64,000 nt of DNA, from NCBI GenBank assembly GCA_023459275.1, contig JAEWVC010000091.1, forward strand, positions 91,053 through 155,052. The letters are read 5' to 3'. The stretch's first letter is position 1. Each line of letters opens with the position of its first letter. The notes below the pieces were generated by a model that was not told the origin of the DNA, searched no databases, and worked only from the letters and a program-made list of their open reading frames with translations. Of this stretch, positions 49,269 to 58,507 are shown in pieces. This stretch comes from Bacillota bacterium (GTDB lineage: Bacteria > Bacillota > Clostridia > Christensenellales > Aristaeellaceae). The position numbers and the translations under genes were made by a program.

Positions 49269-50297
49269 TTATTGTATGCCGGCAACATGCATGGACAGGA
49301 CTGCCACCAGGGATAAAACCCCCGTAACGATGGCATACAGGGCAACCACCTGGGTTTCGGAATAACCGCTCAGTTCAAAGTGGTAATGAATGGGCGACAT
49401 CTTGATGATGCGCTTTCCGTGGGTGATCTTGAAGTACGCCCGCTGCACGATCACCGACACCGAGGACATAACCATGGTGAAGGCGATCAGAAGCAGCATC
49501 AGCGGTTGCCGCGTGAGCATAGCCATGGCCACCGTGGCCCCGCCGATAAACATGGAGCCGGTATCCCCCATGAACACCATGGCGGGATACCGGTTGAACC
49601 GCAGAAAGCCCATGCAGGCCCCGGTGAGGGCCAGGGCGAAAACGCCCATGTTGCGCAGGTTGTCACCGTACAGGCTGGCGCTGAATATGGCCACCGAAGG
49701 CAGCAAAAAGACCGCCATCAGCCCCCAGGCCGCGCTGCCGATCACCGTCACGGTGGACAGCAGCCCGTCCATGCCGTCCTGCAGGTTGGCACTGTTGACC
49801 ATAAAGATAACCACCAGGGCCATCAGCGGGATGTAAAAGATCCCCAGGTCCCAGTCAATGTTGAAAAAGGGAACGATGATTTTGCTGCCCACCTGGGGGC
49901 TAAAGTAGCAATACGCTGCGAACCCAACGCCGACCACTACCTGCCCGGCGATCTTCTGCCAGCCGGTCAGCCCCAGACTGCGCTTTTTGACCACCTTGAT
50001 GTAGTCGTCGGCAAAGCCGATAAGCATGCTCAAAAGCGCCACAACGCAGGCGGCCAGGGTAAAATCCCACAGGCCGTGCCATTCCCCCTGATGCAAAACC
50101 GCCGCCGCCACCACCGTGGCGAAGGCGATCATCAGTCCGCCCATGGTGGGCGTGCCCTGCTTGACCTGGTGGGATTTGGGGCCCAGCTCATAAATCGTCT
50201 GCCCGAATTTCCATTTGCGCAGGATGGGGAGCATCCTGGGCATCAGCACCAAAACCAGCGCCAGGGATAGGATAAGCGCCAGCATCATCCGCTGCAT
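49269..50297 (-). CDS. mraY: Phospho-N-acetylmuramoyl-pentapeptide transferase
   Basis: A 342-residue integral membrane enzyme with about ten helices that makes lipid I. Conserved residues include KQGTPTMGG, FADDYIKV, VNSANLQDGMDGLL and GDTGSMFIGG. It precedes murD by about 40 bp and follows murE by 18 bp; murF, which often sits here, is absent. Confidence 0.98.
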   Translation of the reverse strand: MQRMMLALILSLALVLVLMPRMLPILRKWKFGQTIYELGPKSHQVKQGTPTMGGLMIAFATVVAAAVLHQGEWHGLWDFTLAACVVALLSMLIGFADDYIKVVKKRSLGLTGWQKIAGQVVVGVGFAAYCYFSPQVGSKIIVPFFNIDWDLGIFYIPLMALVVIFMVNSANLQDGMDGLLSTVTVIGSAAWGLMAVFLLPSVAIFSASLYGDNLRNMGVFALALTGACMGFLRFNRYPAMVFMGDTGSMFIGGATVAMAMLTRQPLMLLLIAFTMVMSSVSVIVQRAYFKITHGKRIIKMSPIHYHFELSGYSETQVVALYAIVTGVLSLVAVLSMHVAGIQ

Positions 50298-50315
50298 GGG
50301 ATTCCTCCTCGCATA

Positions 50316-51785
50316 TTAAGGCTGCTTTTGCATTTCCTCCAAAAGCTCCGCAACGACCACCTTTTCATCGAAGGGCCGCTTGACGCCCATGACCTCCTGG
50401 TATGTCTCATGCCCTTTGCCCGCCAGGATGATCACATCCCCTTCACGGCCCATTTCCAGCGCGTGGCGGATGGCTTCCCGCCGGTTCTCGATCACGGTGT
50501 ACTTCCCGGGGGTGCCCTTGATCCCTTCCTCCACGGCCTTCAGGATCTCATAGGGGTCCTCGGTCCTGGGGTTGTCGCTGGTGAGAATGGAATAATCCGC
50601 CAGCCTCCCCGCGATCCGGCCCATGATGGGCCGCTTTCCGTGGTCCCTGTCACCGCCGCAGCCGAATACCACGATCACGCGCTTTCTGGCGAACTCCTTT
50701 ACCGTGGTCAGGATATTTTCCAGCGCGTCCGGGGAATGGGAATAGTCCAAAATCACCTTGTAAGGCATATGGGTGGGCAGCATCTCAATGCGGCCGGGCA
50801 CCGCCTTCACGCTTTCCAGGCCCAGCTTGATATCCTCCCCGGACACTCCCAGGATCATGGCCAGGGAGGCAGCGGCGATGGCGTTGTAGACGTTGAACAT
50901 GCCAGTCATCTTGAGATTGATGTCGATGTTTTGCATGTCCCGAAGCTTCAAATCAAAGCGCACGCCATCCTCGCTGATCTCGATATCCCTGGCAAAAAGG
51001 TCGGCGGTGGCGCAGATGCCATAGGTGATATAAGGAATTTTAAGGTCCTTGAGCATGGCCGCCGTGGTTTCGTCATCCGCGTTGAAGGAGGCGTTGAGGG
51101 CCATGCCGGAGGTGAAAAGCTGTTTTTTGGCCTCAAAATACCGCTCCATGGTGTGGAAATAGTCCAAATGATCCTGGGAGAGGTTGGTGTAGCAGGCCGC
51201 CTCAAAGGTAAGGCCGTCCAGCCTATGCATGTCCAGCGCGTGGGCGGAGACCTCCATGCTCACGATCTGGACTCCCGCGTCCGCCATCTGCCGGAAGGTT
51301 TCGTTCAGCTCTATGGGGTCGGGGGTGGTGAGGTCGCTTCTCAGCTTCCGGCTGCCGATCATGTTCCCCGTAGTGCCGATCAGGCCGCAGCTGTAGCCCG
51401 CCTGCTCCATGATGGCTTTGAGCAAGTAGCTGGTAGTAGTCTTGCCCTTGGTGCCCGTCACGCCCACCAGCTTCATCTCCCTGGCGGGATGGCCGAAAAA
51501 CGCGGCCGCGATGCGGGACATGGCCGCCCGGCCGTTGGACACCAGCACCTGGGGTACTTGAAGCTCCGGCAAAAACCGCTCCACCACCAGGGCCACGCAC
51601 CCGTTGGAAACCGCCTGGGGAGCGAAATCGTGGGCGTCATAACGCATGCCGGATATGCAGAAAAACAGCCCGCGAGTAACCTTCTGCCGGCTGTTGGAAG
51701 TGATCTGGCCGATTTCCGTGGCCTTATCTCCTTTTACCTCCAGCAAATAAGGCAAATCGGCGAGCAATGCTTCCAATGTGATCAT
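50316..51785 (-). CDS. murE: UDP-MurNAc-L-Ala-D-Glu ligase, meso-DAP type
   Basis: A 489-residue Mur ligase with the ATP loop GVTGTKGKTTTSYLL and a C-terminal LTSDNPRTEDP. The DNPR motif is the usual marker of meso-diaminopimelate specificity (lysine enzymes differ), so the wall peptide is predicted to carry meso-DAP. The ATG at 51785 has GGAGGGC upstream. It follows the PBP gene by 60 bp. Confidence 0.96.
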   Translation of the reverse strand: MITLEALLADLPYLLEVKGDKATEIGQITSNSRQKVTRGLFFCISGMRYDAHDFAPQAVSNGCVALVVERFLPELQVPQVLVSNGRAAMSRIAAAFFGHPAREMKLVGVTGTKGKTTTSYLLKAIMEQAGYSCGLIGTTGNMIGSRKLRSDLTTPDPIELNETFRQMADAGVQIVSMEVSAHALDMHRLDGLTFEAACYTNLSQDHLDYFHTMERYFEAKKQLFTSGMALNASFNADDETTAAMLKDLKIPYITYGICATADLFARDIEISEDGVRFDLKLRDMQNIDINLKMTGMFNVYNAIAAASLAMILGVSGEDIKLGLESVKAVPGRIEMLPTHMPYKVILDYSHSPDALENILTTVKEFARKRVIVVFGCGGDRDHGKRPIMGRIAGRLADYSILTSDNPRTEDPYEILKAVEEGIKGTPGKYTVIENRREAIRHALEMGREGDVIILAGKGHETYQEVMGVKRPFDEKVVVAELLEEMQKQP

Positions 51786-51845
51786 AAACAGCCCTCCGCA
51801 CATCCAAGTTTGAAGCCCTCCGATCGGCTTCTGCATTTGAGGCCT

Positions 51846-53972
51846 TCAGTCCGGCATCTGAAAAACCACCGCCACCCTTTCGCCGGGAGCTACAAATTCT
51901 CCTGCCGCGGGCGATTGTTTTACAGCCAGGCCAGTGCCCGTTATCTCCATTTCCAGGTTCCGCATCCTAAGCTGCCTGCCCGCTTCCGCCATGGAAAGCC
52001 CGAAAACATCCGGCACACGGGTAAGCTCCATGGGCGTCAAAACATCCTCCTGCTGGGTGTAGAGCATGATTTGGTTCCCCTCCGGAAGCGCCGTGCCCGC
52101 CGCCGGCATCTGGCCCGTAACGGTATCCGACTGCCCGTCATCCACGCTTAAAAGCTTCAGGTTTCCCAGGACGCGTTTTGCCTCCTTCAGGGAAAGGCCC
52201 GTCACGTCAGGCAGCTCCACCTGGGGCCTGGCGGTGGCCGTGGGATCGGAGGGCGCGATGCCAAGGTACTTGAGCGTGTCGGCCATCACCTGTTTGGCAA
52301 AGGGCGCCGCGGTGGTGCCACCATAGTCCACCGGCACATGGGCTTCGTCCACAATGGCCAGGATGGCGAAGCTGGGATTGTCGGCCGGGGCAAACCCCAG
52401 GAAAGAGCCGATGTGCACATCCCTTACAATCTTGCCGTCCTTGTACACCTGCGCGGTGCCCGTCTTCCCGCCGATGCGGTACCCCTGGATGGCGGCGTTC
52501 CGGCCGCCGCCGTTTACCACCACGTTTTCCAGCAGTTCCCGCATGGTGGCGGAGGTCTCCGCGCTGATGGGGTTCGCTACCACCTGGGCCCCGTTTCGCT
52601 GGATCACCTCTCCCTCCGGGGAGATGACCTCAGACACCAGGTAGGGCTTTAGAAGCCTTCCGCCGTTGATGGCCGCGCAGGCCGCGGTGACCATTTGGAT
52701 GGGTGTCACCGCAATGCTCTGGCCAAAGCCGATGCGGGCGATATCCACTGTCTTCACGTATTGGCCGCCTATCAGTATGCCCGTTGCTTCCCCCGGCAAA
52801 TCGATACCCGTGGCTGTGCCCAGGCCGAACGCCTTCAAGTATTTGTAGAAGGTGTCCTTCCCCATGCGCACGGCCAGCTCCACAAACACGGGGTTGCAGC
52901 TGTTGGCAAGCGCCTGGCGCATGGTTTCCGCGCCGTGAGGGCTGCCCCAGCAGCGGATGGTATCGCCGTCCACCGTGATTTTGCCGGAACAGTAAAACCC
53001 CTCCTCTGGGTTCGTCACGCCGCTGTCTATGGCGGCGGAGGCGGTGACGATCTTAAAGGTGGAGCCGGGCTCATACACGTCGCTGATGATGCTGATGCGC
53101 ATCAGCTGGTTCAGCGTCTCGATGGCGTCCCGGGGCGGTTCGTTGGGGTCATAGTCGGGCTTGGTGACCATGGCCAGGATAGCGCCTGTCTTGACATCCA
53201 TCACGATCATGTGCACGGTCTTGGCGCTGTTGGCCGCGATGCACTCCCTGACCGCCTTTTCGCAAAAGCCCTGGATGGTGTTGTCAATGGTCAGTTTCAG
53301 GGTGTTCCCGGACTGGGGCTCGATGTAAACGGTCTGCCCGTCGGGAAGCGTGCGGGCTCTGGCATCCACCTCATGGACGAAAGCGCCGTTTTGGCCTTTG
53401 AGCAGCGTCTCATACTGCTGCTCCAGCCCCGACTGGCCCACGCTGTCCACGTTGGTCAGTCCCAGCGCCTGGGTCAGAAACGCACCCTTGGGGTACCAGC
53501 GCATGGTGTCCTCATCAAAGGTGATGCCTCTGAGTGCCTGGCTTCCGGCACTTTCCGCCTGGGCCTTCAGGGCGCGGATCGTGTCCACGGTCTCCCGGCT
53601 GACCTGCCTTTTAAGGATCACCGATGCCTTCGTCTTATCGGTGATTTTTTTGAGCGCGCTTTCCCGGCCGATGTTCAAAAGCGGGCAGAGGATGTTCAGC
53701 AGCCCTTCCGGGTCCGTTACCTGCTGGGGGTTCGCACATACGATGTAGGCCGTGGTGCTCAGGGTGATGATGTCCCCAAGCCGGTCCACAATGCTGCCGC
53801 GCCTGGCGGATACCGCGCCCGACCTTGTCCACTGGCTCACGCCCCTGGCCGTTAACGACTCCGCCTGAAAAATGGTCAGGTTTCCTATGCGCACCATCAC
53901 CGCCGCAAAGAGCAGCACAAAGGCGCAGGTCAAAAGCAACAGTCTTTTGCGGATGAGCAGCTCGGGATACAA
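51846..53972 (-). CDS. Class B penicillin-binding protein with PASTA domains
   Basis: A 708-residue transpeptidase (FtsI/SpoVD type): an N-terminal membrane helix (LLLLTCAFVLLFAAVMV), a dimerisation domain with RRGSIVDRLG, the transpeptidase domain with GSTFK (active Ser), SCN and KTGTA, and two C-terminal PASTA domains (LPDVTGLSLKEAKRVLG and VPDVFGLSMAEAGRQL). PASTA domains suggest a SpoVD- or PBP2x-like protein; vegetative versus sporulation role cannot be decided. It follows the ftsL-like gene. Confidence 0.96.
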   Translation of the reverse strand: MYPELLIRKRLLLLTCAFVLLFAAVMVRIGNLTIFQAESLTARGVSQWTRSGAVSARRGSIVDRLGDIITLSTTAYIVCANPQQVTDPEGLLNILCPLLNIGRESALKKITDKTKASVILKRQVSRETVDTIRALKAQAESAGSQALRGITFDEDTMRWYPKGAFLTQALGLTNVDSVGQSGLEQQYETLLKGQNGAFVHEVDARARTLPDGQTVYIEPQSGNTLKLTIDNTIQGFCEKAVRECIAANSAKTVHMIVMDVKTGAILAMVTKPDYDPNEPPRDAIETLNQLMRISIISDVYEPGSTFKIVTASAAIDSGVTNPEEGFYCSGKITVDGDTIRCWGSPHGAETMRQALANSCNPVFVELAVRMGKDTFYKYLKAFGLGTATGIDLPGEATGILIGGQYVKTVDIARIGFGQSIAVTPIQMVTAACAAINGGRLLKPYLVSEVISPEGEVIQRNGAQVVANPISAETSATMRELLENVVVNGGGRNAAIQGYRIGGKTGTAQVYKDGKIVRDVHIGSFLGFAPADNPSFAILAIVDEAHVPVDYGGTTAAPFAKQVMADTLKYLGIAPSDPTATARPQVELPDVTGLSLKEAKRVLGNLKLLSVDDGQSDTVTGQMPAAGTALPEGNQIMLYTQQEDVLTPMELTRVPDVFGLSMAEAGRQLRMRNLEMEITGTGLAVKQSPAAGEFVAPGERVAVVFQMPD

Positions 53973-54017
53973 CGCTGATCTCCCCCCGGCGGCTTAGGAA
54001 AAAGGCGCAAAAACGCC

Positions 54018-54608
54018 TTACTCCAAAAAGCCGAACAGTGTGGCATAAATGCCCGTGCGCGCCTGGGGGACGGCGGCTTTCAATGTGTCGGTGTCGCTTC
54101 TTGTCTTGGGAGCCGTGAGGTACACGACCTCCGCGCCCTCGGCCGACACCATGCCGAGGTTCCTCGCGGCGGCATAGCAGATCTTTGCGCCGTCCGCCGC
54201 AGCGTCCAGCTTTACGGCCAGCTCGCTGTTGGCTTTTTGCACGGCCTCGATCTGTGTGCGCAGGCTGAAAATCGACTTGGACCTTTCCGTCATCCGGCTG
54301 GTGTTCATCAGGGTGATGATCCCCAGCACAAATACGAAAATACCCACAACGGCAAAGGCTGTGGACAGGGAAACCCCGCCTTGCGCCGGGCGTTCGTGGC
54401 GGGGCGCCTCGCTGGGGGCGGAGGGCGCGTGGGCCGCGCTGCGCCTGATCTGGCGCTTGGGCGGGACAGGCCGGTTGCATTCATCCAGGTCTCCGCCGGG
54501 CAGCAGCACATAGGAGCGCACGGAAATACGGCATACGCAACCGCTTAACGTACCCGCCTGGGCATACTTGCCCTTCAGGGCACGGTTCATGCCGATGGCG
54601 CTTGTCAT
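54018..54608 (-). CDS. FtsL-like division protein
   Basis: A 196-residue bitopic protein in the ftsL position between mraZ and the PBP. Its cytoplasmic N-terminus (about 80 residues) is longer than usual and rich in R, P and A. One membrane helix (AFAVVGIFVFVLGIITLM) is followed by a leucine-zipper-like coiled coil (SLRTQIEAVQKANSELAVKL) and a C-terminal tail. FtsL recruits FtsB/FtsQ and activates FtsW-PBP. Sequence similarity in this family is low, so assignment rests on position and shape. Confidence 0.8.
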   Translation of the reverse strand: MTSAIGMNRALKGKYAQAGTLSGCVCRISVRSYVLLPGGDLDECNRPVPPKRQIRRSAAHAPSAPSEAPRHERPAQGGVSLSTAFAVVGIFVFVLGIITLMNTSRMTERSKSIFSLRTQIEAVQKANSELAVKLDAAADGAKICYAAARNLGMVSAEGAEVVYLTAPKTRSDTDTLKAAVPQARTGIYATLFGFLE

Positions 54609-54645
54609 ACGTATCCTATCCCCTTTCCAACCTGTTTAGAACAGG

Positions 54646-55185
54646 TCACACGTCCAACGTGCCAATGTACTCCAGAATCTCGTCCTCGTTCCCCTTATAG
54701 TCGATTTCGTCCTGGTTCGCCTTGCTGCTGGTTACAACGCGGATATGATCCAGCGCGCCGCTGATTTCCACATCCCGCGCATCCCCCAGCATCACCTGGC
54801 GCAATTTGGCCGGCAGCAGCAGCCGTCCCTGGCTGTCGCCTTCCGCATCAGGATAGCTGTATTTATAAAACCGGTTCAGATACGCCTGTACCTTGGGCTT
54901 GCCGCCGTGAAGCCTTTTAAGTGCCGACAGCTCCCGCAATACCGCCGTCCAGGATTTTTGGGGATACAGCGCGATGGCCTTCTGGTCCCGGGTGGGGCCG
55001 ATGGTAAACTTTCCGCCCAGCTTTTGCCGGTATTCCGAGGGGATGATGATGCGGCCCTTACCGTCGATGGCGTGGTCATAGGATCCGAAAAAGGCTTCGT
55101 CCGGCGCGTCTACAAGCGGGTCGGCAGCCTGAACCGGCTGTTTTTCCGTTTCCGCCGCCGGCGCCTCTATGCCGTTCTCCGGCAT
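54646..55185 (-). CDS. mraZ: Transcriptional regulator/division protein MraZ
   Basis: A 179-residue MraZ with an added 33-residue acidic N-terminus. The two AbrB-like repeats are GSYDHAIDGKGRIIIPSEYR and a later DAEGDSQGRLLLPAKLRQV. MraZ binds direct TGGG-type repeats at the head of the dcw cluster. The ATG at 55185 follows AGGAGAAAGGC; a GTG seven codons upstream is an alternative. The usual next gene, rsmH (mraW), is missing. Confidence 0.95.
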   Translation of the reverse strand: MPENGIEAPAAETEKQPVQAADPLVDAPDEAFFGSYDHAIDGKGRIIIPSEYRQKLGGKFTIGPTRDQKAIALYPQKSWTAVLRELSALKRLHGGKPKVQAYLNRFYKYSYPDAEGDSQGRLLLPAKLRQVMLGDARDVEISGALDHIRVVTSSKANQDEIDYKGNEDEILEYIGTLDV

Positions 55186-55257
55186 GCCTTTCTCCTCGTC
55201 CGCCACAACTCCACCTCCCCACCCACCACTTGCAACCCTTTTTAGGGATGCGACACC

Positions 55258-55286
55258 ATTATGTACCACTTTTTTGGCCGTGTCAA
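55258..55286 (-). promoter_or_regulatory. Promoter of the dcw cluster
   Basis: On the minus strand, -35 TTGACA (55281-55286), 17 bp spacer, -10 CATAAT (55258-55263). A G-rich stretch with several TGG/TGGG units (55201-55230) lies between it and mraZ and could be the MraZ box. The rest of the 55186-55509 gap shows nothing further. Confidence 0.85.
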
Positions 55287-55509
55287 TTCCTGTATGCAAT
55301 ATTTTTTGCCCATCCCTCTTCTTATTTTTGTAACATATATCCATCTTTTGAGAAATTATGTTCTCATTTCTTGAAAAAAGAGCATAAAAAAAGCGCCCAG
55401 TCAAAGGCCGGACGCGGAGCAAGAGCAAATATACTTCAGAAACCCTTATTTTTTGTGAAAATTAAATGAATATTATCAGTATATTTTTTTACGGGAACGT
55501 AGAAAAGAT

Positions 55510-56244
55510 TCATTTTTCACTTGGAGCCGGAGCCGGCATAGAGGCCTGTGCTTCATGAAGATCCATCAAGGAAAAGTTCAGCGCATCACAGGAGGCAAGA
55601 TAGCAGCGGATACCCCGCCACAGCCCGGTATACCCGCCCTTGAGGCCCGGGCCGTGCAGATGGCCGTAGACCACATCCTTCACGCCGTACTTTTCCAGAA
55701 GTTCCGTAAAACCGGAAGGCTCCTGGCGCTCATTGAAGGGCGGAAAATGGAGCATCGCCAGGACCCGCCTGCCCTGGCCCTTTTTTTGCGCGTCCTGCAA
55801 AGACATCTCAAAGCGCATCAATTCCCTTTGGTAGATGCGCATATCCTCCGGCGTGAGCCCCGCTTCCCCCGGAAGCGTCCAGCCCCGGGTGCCGCAGACC
55901 ACGGCCTCCCCATACACAAAAGCGTCGTTCTGCAGGGCGGCCATCTTATCCGGCAGCGAGGCGCGCAATTTTTGGATGGTCCCCCACCAGTAGTCATGGT
56001 TGCCACGCAGCAGCACCTTTTGCCCCGGCAGCGCGCCGATGGCGTTCAGATCGGGCAGCGCATCTTCCAGGCGCATGGCCCAGCTGGTATCCCCGGGGAG
56101 CAATACCAGGTCGCCGGGCTGCACCCGGCGGCGCCAATCGGCTGCGATTTTCTCAAAATGGTTCTCCCAGTGACTGCCAAAAACATCCATGGGCTTTGGG
56201 CTCCCGCCGGGCAAGTGCAGATCGCCTATGGCATAGATGGCCAT
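55510..56244 (-). CDS. Metallophosphoesterase
   Basis: A 244-residue calcineurin-type phosphoesterase. Metal ligands are seen in GDLHLPG, LLPGDTSWA, LRGNHDYWW, MLHFPPF and YGHLHG. The substrate is unknown; similar proteins are broadly conserved in Clostridia. The ATG at 56244 has GAGGAATC upstream. It ends 80 bp before the dcw promoter area and is separated from its upstream neighbour by repeat F. Confidence 0.93.
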   Translation of the reverse strand: MAIYAIGDLHLPGGSPKPMDVFGSHWENHFEKIAADWRRRVQPGDLVLLPGDTSWAMRLEDALPDLNAIGALPGQKVLLRGNHDYWWGTIQKLRASLPDKMAALQNDAFVYGEAVVCGTRGWTLPGEAGLTPEDMRIYQRELMRFEMSLQDAQKKGQGRRVLAMLHFPPFNERQEPSGFTELLEKYGVKDVVYGHLHGPGLKGGYTGLWRGIRCYLASCDALNFSLMDLHEAQASMPAPAPSEK

Positions 56245-56294
56245 GATTCCTCGCTTTTCGTGAAAATGGCCTTTTGCCATTTTCACGAGTTTTG

Positions 56295-56462
56295 CACGAT
56301 TTCCTTGCGCGCCTCGCGCTTCCTTCGCTGTGCCCGGAAGCCGCTATGCGCGCGGGCAGGAAATCGTGTAAGGTATGTTTGCTCCGCAAACCCCCGCCCA
56401 GGCGGCAAAGCCGCCTGAGACGATTCCAAACGAGGGGGCATTGCCCCCTCGTTGCTCCCCCC
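56295..56462 (+). repeat. Repeat family F, copy 1
   Basis: A hairpin closed by CACGATTTCC/GGAAATCGTG, then GTAAGG-ATGTTTGCTCCGC and AAACCCCCGCCC, a second hairpin GGCGGCAAAGCCGCC, GAGACGATT, and a third hairpin AACGAGGGGGC...GCCCCCTCGTT followed by GCTCCCCC. Copy 2 lies at 58508. Confidence 0.75.
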
Positions 56463-56476
56463 AAAAGGAACCCCTA

Positions 56477-56887
56477 TTACTTTTCTTCGTCCTCGTCTTC
56501 GTCTTCCTGCTCCTCTTCCTCGTCCTCACGGACGCTCTCCAGGGACAGTTCGTTCTCGATCTCCCCGAATTCCCGCTCCGGGATCTCCTCGTCCATTTCC
56601 GGAATGATCTCGTCCATGGTGCTTACGGGGTCGATGGACAGGCTGGACCCATCCACGATCTCGGGAGCGTCATCGCCGTCATCGTCACGGCCGCCGCCGT
56701 TCATTTCCTTCAGGCAGAAAAGGCACACATCCTTGCCGGGAAGGGCAGGGGCCTCGTTGCACACGGAGCAGAGTTCCAGTTCTTCCTTGGGCTGCTCTCC
56801 CCTCATCTCCCGAAGGCATACCTTGCAGTATTTTTCGCCTTCTTGTATATAATTCAGTTCGCAGCGCGGGCATTTGATCAGTTTCAT
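56477..56887 (-). CDS. Small zinc-ribbon protein with acidic tail
   Basis: A 136-residue protein. The first 62 residues hold two zinc-ribbon-like cysteine pairs sets: CPRC with CKVC, and CSVC with CLFC. The rest is strongly acidic, ending in a run of E and D. No family name is recognised. It could bind nucleic acid or act as a small scaffold. Its start is the ATG at 56887 with GGAGGAC upstream. Divergent from the CAP-domain gene. Confidence 0.85.
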   Translation of the reverse strand: MKLIKCPRCELNYIQEGEKYCKVCLREMRGEQPKEELELCSVCNEAPALPGKDVCLFCLKEMNGGGRDDDGDDAPEIVDGSSLSIDPVSTMDEIIPEMDEEIPEREFGEIENELSLESVREDEEEEQEDEDEDEEK

Positions 56888-57046
56888 CCTTAAGTCCTCC
56901 TTCTATTGGGGCGTGTACTTCGTATTAGACGCGATGGCTAATATTTCCTTGCCAAATCCCTGCCAGTTTTGTTGAACATATTTGTAAATTCAATTACGAT
57001 TTTATTAATCCAGCGACATATAGTCGTAATATTTAGGAGGTGTCTC

Positions 57047-57904
57047 ATGAACCACAAGCGTCTGGCGGCCGCCCTGTGCCTGCTCTTTGTATTCGCGGCG
57101 GCAATCCCTGCCCTGGCATCCAACGGACCAACCTCTCAATTTTATTCCTCAGGCTGGTACATTGTGAACACTCCCCCATGCAGGACCACTCAGGGGACGG
57201 TCAGCGGCAGCGGGTATAGCACCCAGGCAACCCCCTGCCCCAGCAATACGTCCGGCGGATCCTATTGGCAGCGGGCGACCATGGCGCCTATCATCGACAA
57301 CCCCGGCACCAGCGCGGCGCCCTGCCCCAATGCAAAGACACCCGCCCCGGCCGTGACGGCAACCCCGGCGCCTGCCGCAACTGCGGCACCCACGGCGACT
57401 GCGGCACCCACGGCCGCTCCTACCGCCGTGCCTACGGCCCGGCCTACCGCGAAACCCACGGCGGCTCCAACGGCAAAGCCGACGCCTGCTCCCACAGCGC
57501 CCGACAATTATACTCCTGTTTCCGTGTCCGCGCAAGAGCAATTGGCGGCAAATTTACTGAACCAGGACAGGGTGGCCAATGGCTTGTCCGCCCTAACGCT
57601 GGACCCTGAGCTGTGCAGGATCGCGAGGATCAAATCCACGGATATGTACACAAACAACTACTTCGCCCACGAATCTCCCACCCTTGGCAACGCGGGCGAC
57701 CTGTTGCGCAGCAACGGCTACTCCTTCTCCGGCTGGGGGGAAAACATCGCCCATCATGCCAACGTGACAAAAGCCGAGGCCGCCTTCATGTCCAGCGAAG
57801 GCCACCGGCACAATATCCTGGGCAGCCAGTGGACCAAATTCGGCGTGGGCGTATGCCTGGATGCCAACGGCTTCGTGTATGTGACACAGATTTTCGTCCG
57901 GTAA
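57047..57904 (+). CDS. Secreted CAP/SCP-domain protein (YkwD-like)
   Basis: A 285-residue exported protein. A signal peptide (about residues 1-25, cleavage after ALA) is followed by a 75-residue region with several cysteines, a linker of about 55 residues rich in A, P, T and K with repeated TAAPTA-type units, and a C-terminal CAP domain with NLLNQDRVANGLSALTLDP, FAHESP, GENIA and HRHNILG. Such proteins are found on cell surfaces and spores. The start follows TAGGAGGTG. Function unknown. Confidence 0.93.
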   Translation: MNHKRLAAALCLLFVFAAAIPALASNGPTSQFYSSGWYIVNTPPCRTTQGTVSGSGYSTQATPCPSNTSGGSYWQRATMAPIIDNPGTSAAPCPNAKTPAPAVTATPAPAATAAPTATAAPTAAPTAVPTARPTAKPTAAPTAKPTPAPTAPDNYTPVSVSAQEQLAANLLNQDRVANGLSALTLDPELCRIARIKSTDMYTNNYFAHESPTLGNAGDLLRSNGYSFSGWGENIAHHANVTKAEAAFMSSEGHRHNILGSQWTKFGVGVCLDANGFVYVTQIFVR

Positions 57905-57937
57905 CCTTGCGAAACATGTCCTGACAAAGCTACGCCA

Positions 57938-57998
57938 AACGGCCCGCATATATTCCGGGAAAAGAAGGATTTCTTTTCCCGGAACGGCGGGCCGTTTT
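57938..57998. terminator. Bidirectional nested-hairpin terminator
   Basis: The outer stem AACGGCCCGC/GCGGGCCGTTT encloses CCGGGAAAAGAA/TTCTTTTCCCGG. T runs lie on the plus side, and the element is shared with the convergent small gene. Confidence 0.85.
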
Positions 57999-58387
57999 CA
58001 TACGGGAACCACGCCTGTGCCCGCGGCCGCGGCCGTGGCCAGGGCTTGTCTTGAGGTAGGGACCGCATTCATATACGCTCCGGAAAAATGCACATTCTGC
58101 CGGATATTGGGGGCCGTATTTCCATAAGGCGCCCCTACCTGGCGCAAAATGGCGCGCCCGGCCATGGAGCCTGTGGGCTGCAGTTCCGGCATCTGACGGC
58201 CAACCCTTACGCTGACGGCCACCGCGGGCTCCACGGGCCGGAAGGACGTAGGATCCACCTGAATGTTTTTGTCTTTGGACCTGACCTGGGAAAGCGCCGC
58301 CCGGACGTTTTCCGTGGGCAGGGCGGGCAGCAGAACCGCTTCACTGCGCAAAAGCGCAGGCTGCCTGATGGCCTGTGCGAGCCGCAT
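57998..58387 (-). CDS. Hypothetical protein
   Basis: A 129-residue open frame with a good GGAGGAG ribosome site 6 bases before the ATG at 58387. The product is rich in A, V, R and P, has no membrane helix and no family I recognise. The C-terminal part contains QNVHFSGAYMNAVPTSRQAL. An overlapping plus-strand frame exists, but it lacks a comparable site. It ends within the shared terminator. Confidence 0.55.
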   Translation of the reverse strand: MRLAQAIRQPALLRSEAVLLPALPTENVRAALSQVRSKDKNIQVDPTSFRPVEPAVAVSVRVGRQMPELQPTGSMAGRAILRQVGAPYGNTAPNIRQNVHFSGAYMNAVPTSRQALATAAAAGTGVVPV

Positions 58388-58507
58388 GGCATACTCCTCC
58401 TGTCATAGCCAGCCGTATCGATGGCTACTCCATGCTATGCGGCCTTTGGCCGCATGGTGCGGGATTCTTCGGTTGCGATATGCCCGAAGAACCCCGCACC
58501 ATCTCCT

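Noticed and set aside
55201..55230. MraZ box in the mraZ leader
   Set aside because: The G-rich stretch has TGG/TGGG units, but the spacing does not match a known MraZ site clearly enough to annotate it as a separate feature.
58088..58408. Plus-strand frame opposite the 129-residue hypothetical protein
   Set aside because: It lacks a ribosome-binding site, whereas the minus-strand frame has GGAGGAG at proper spacing.
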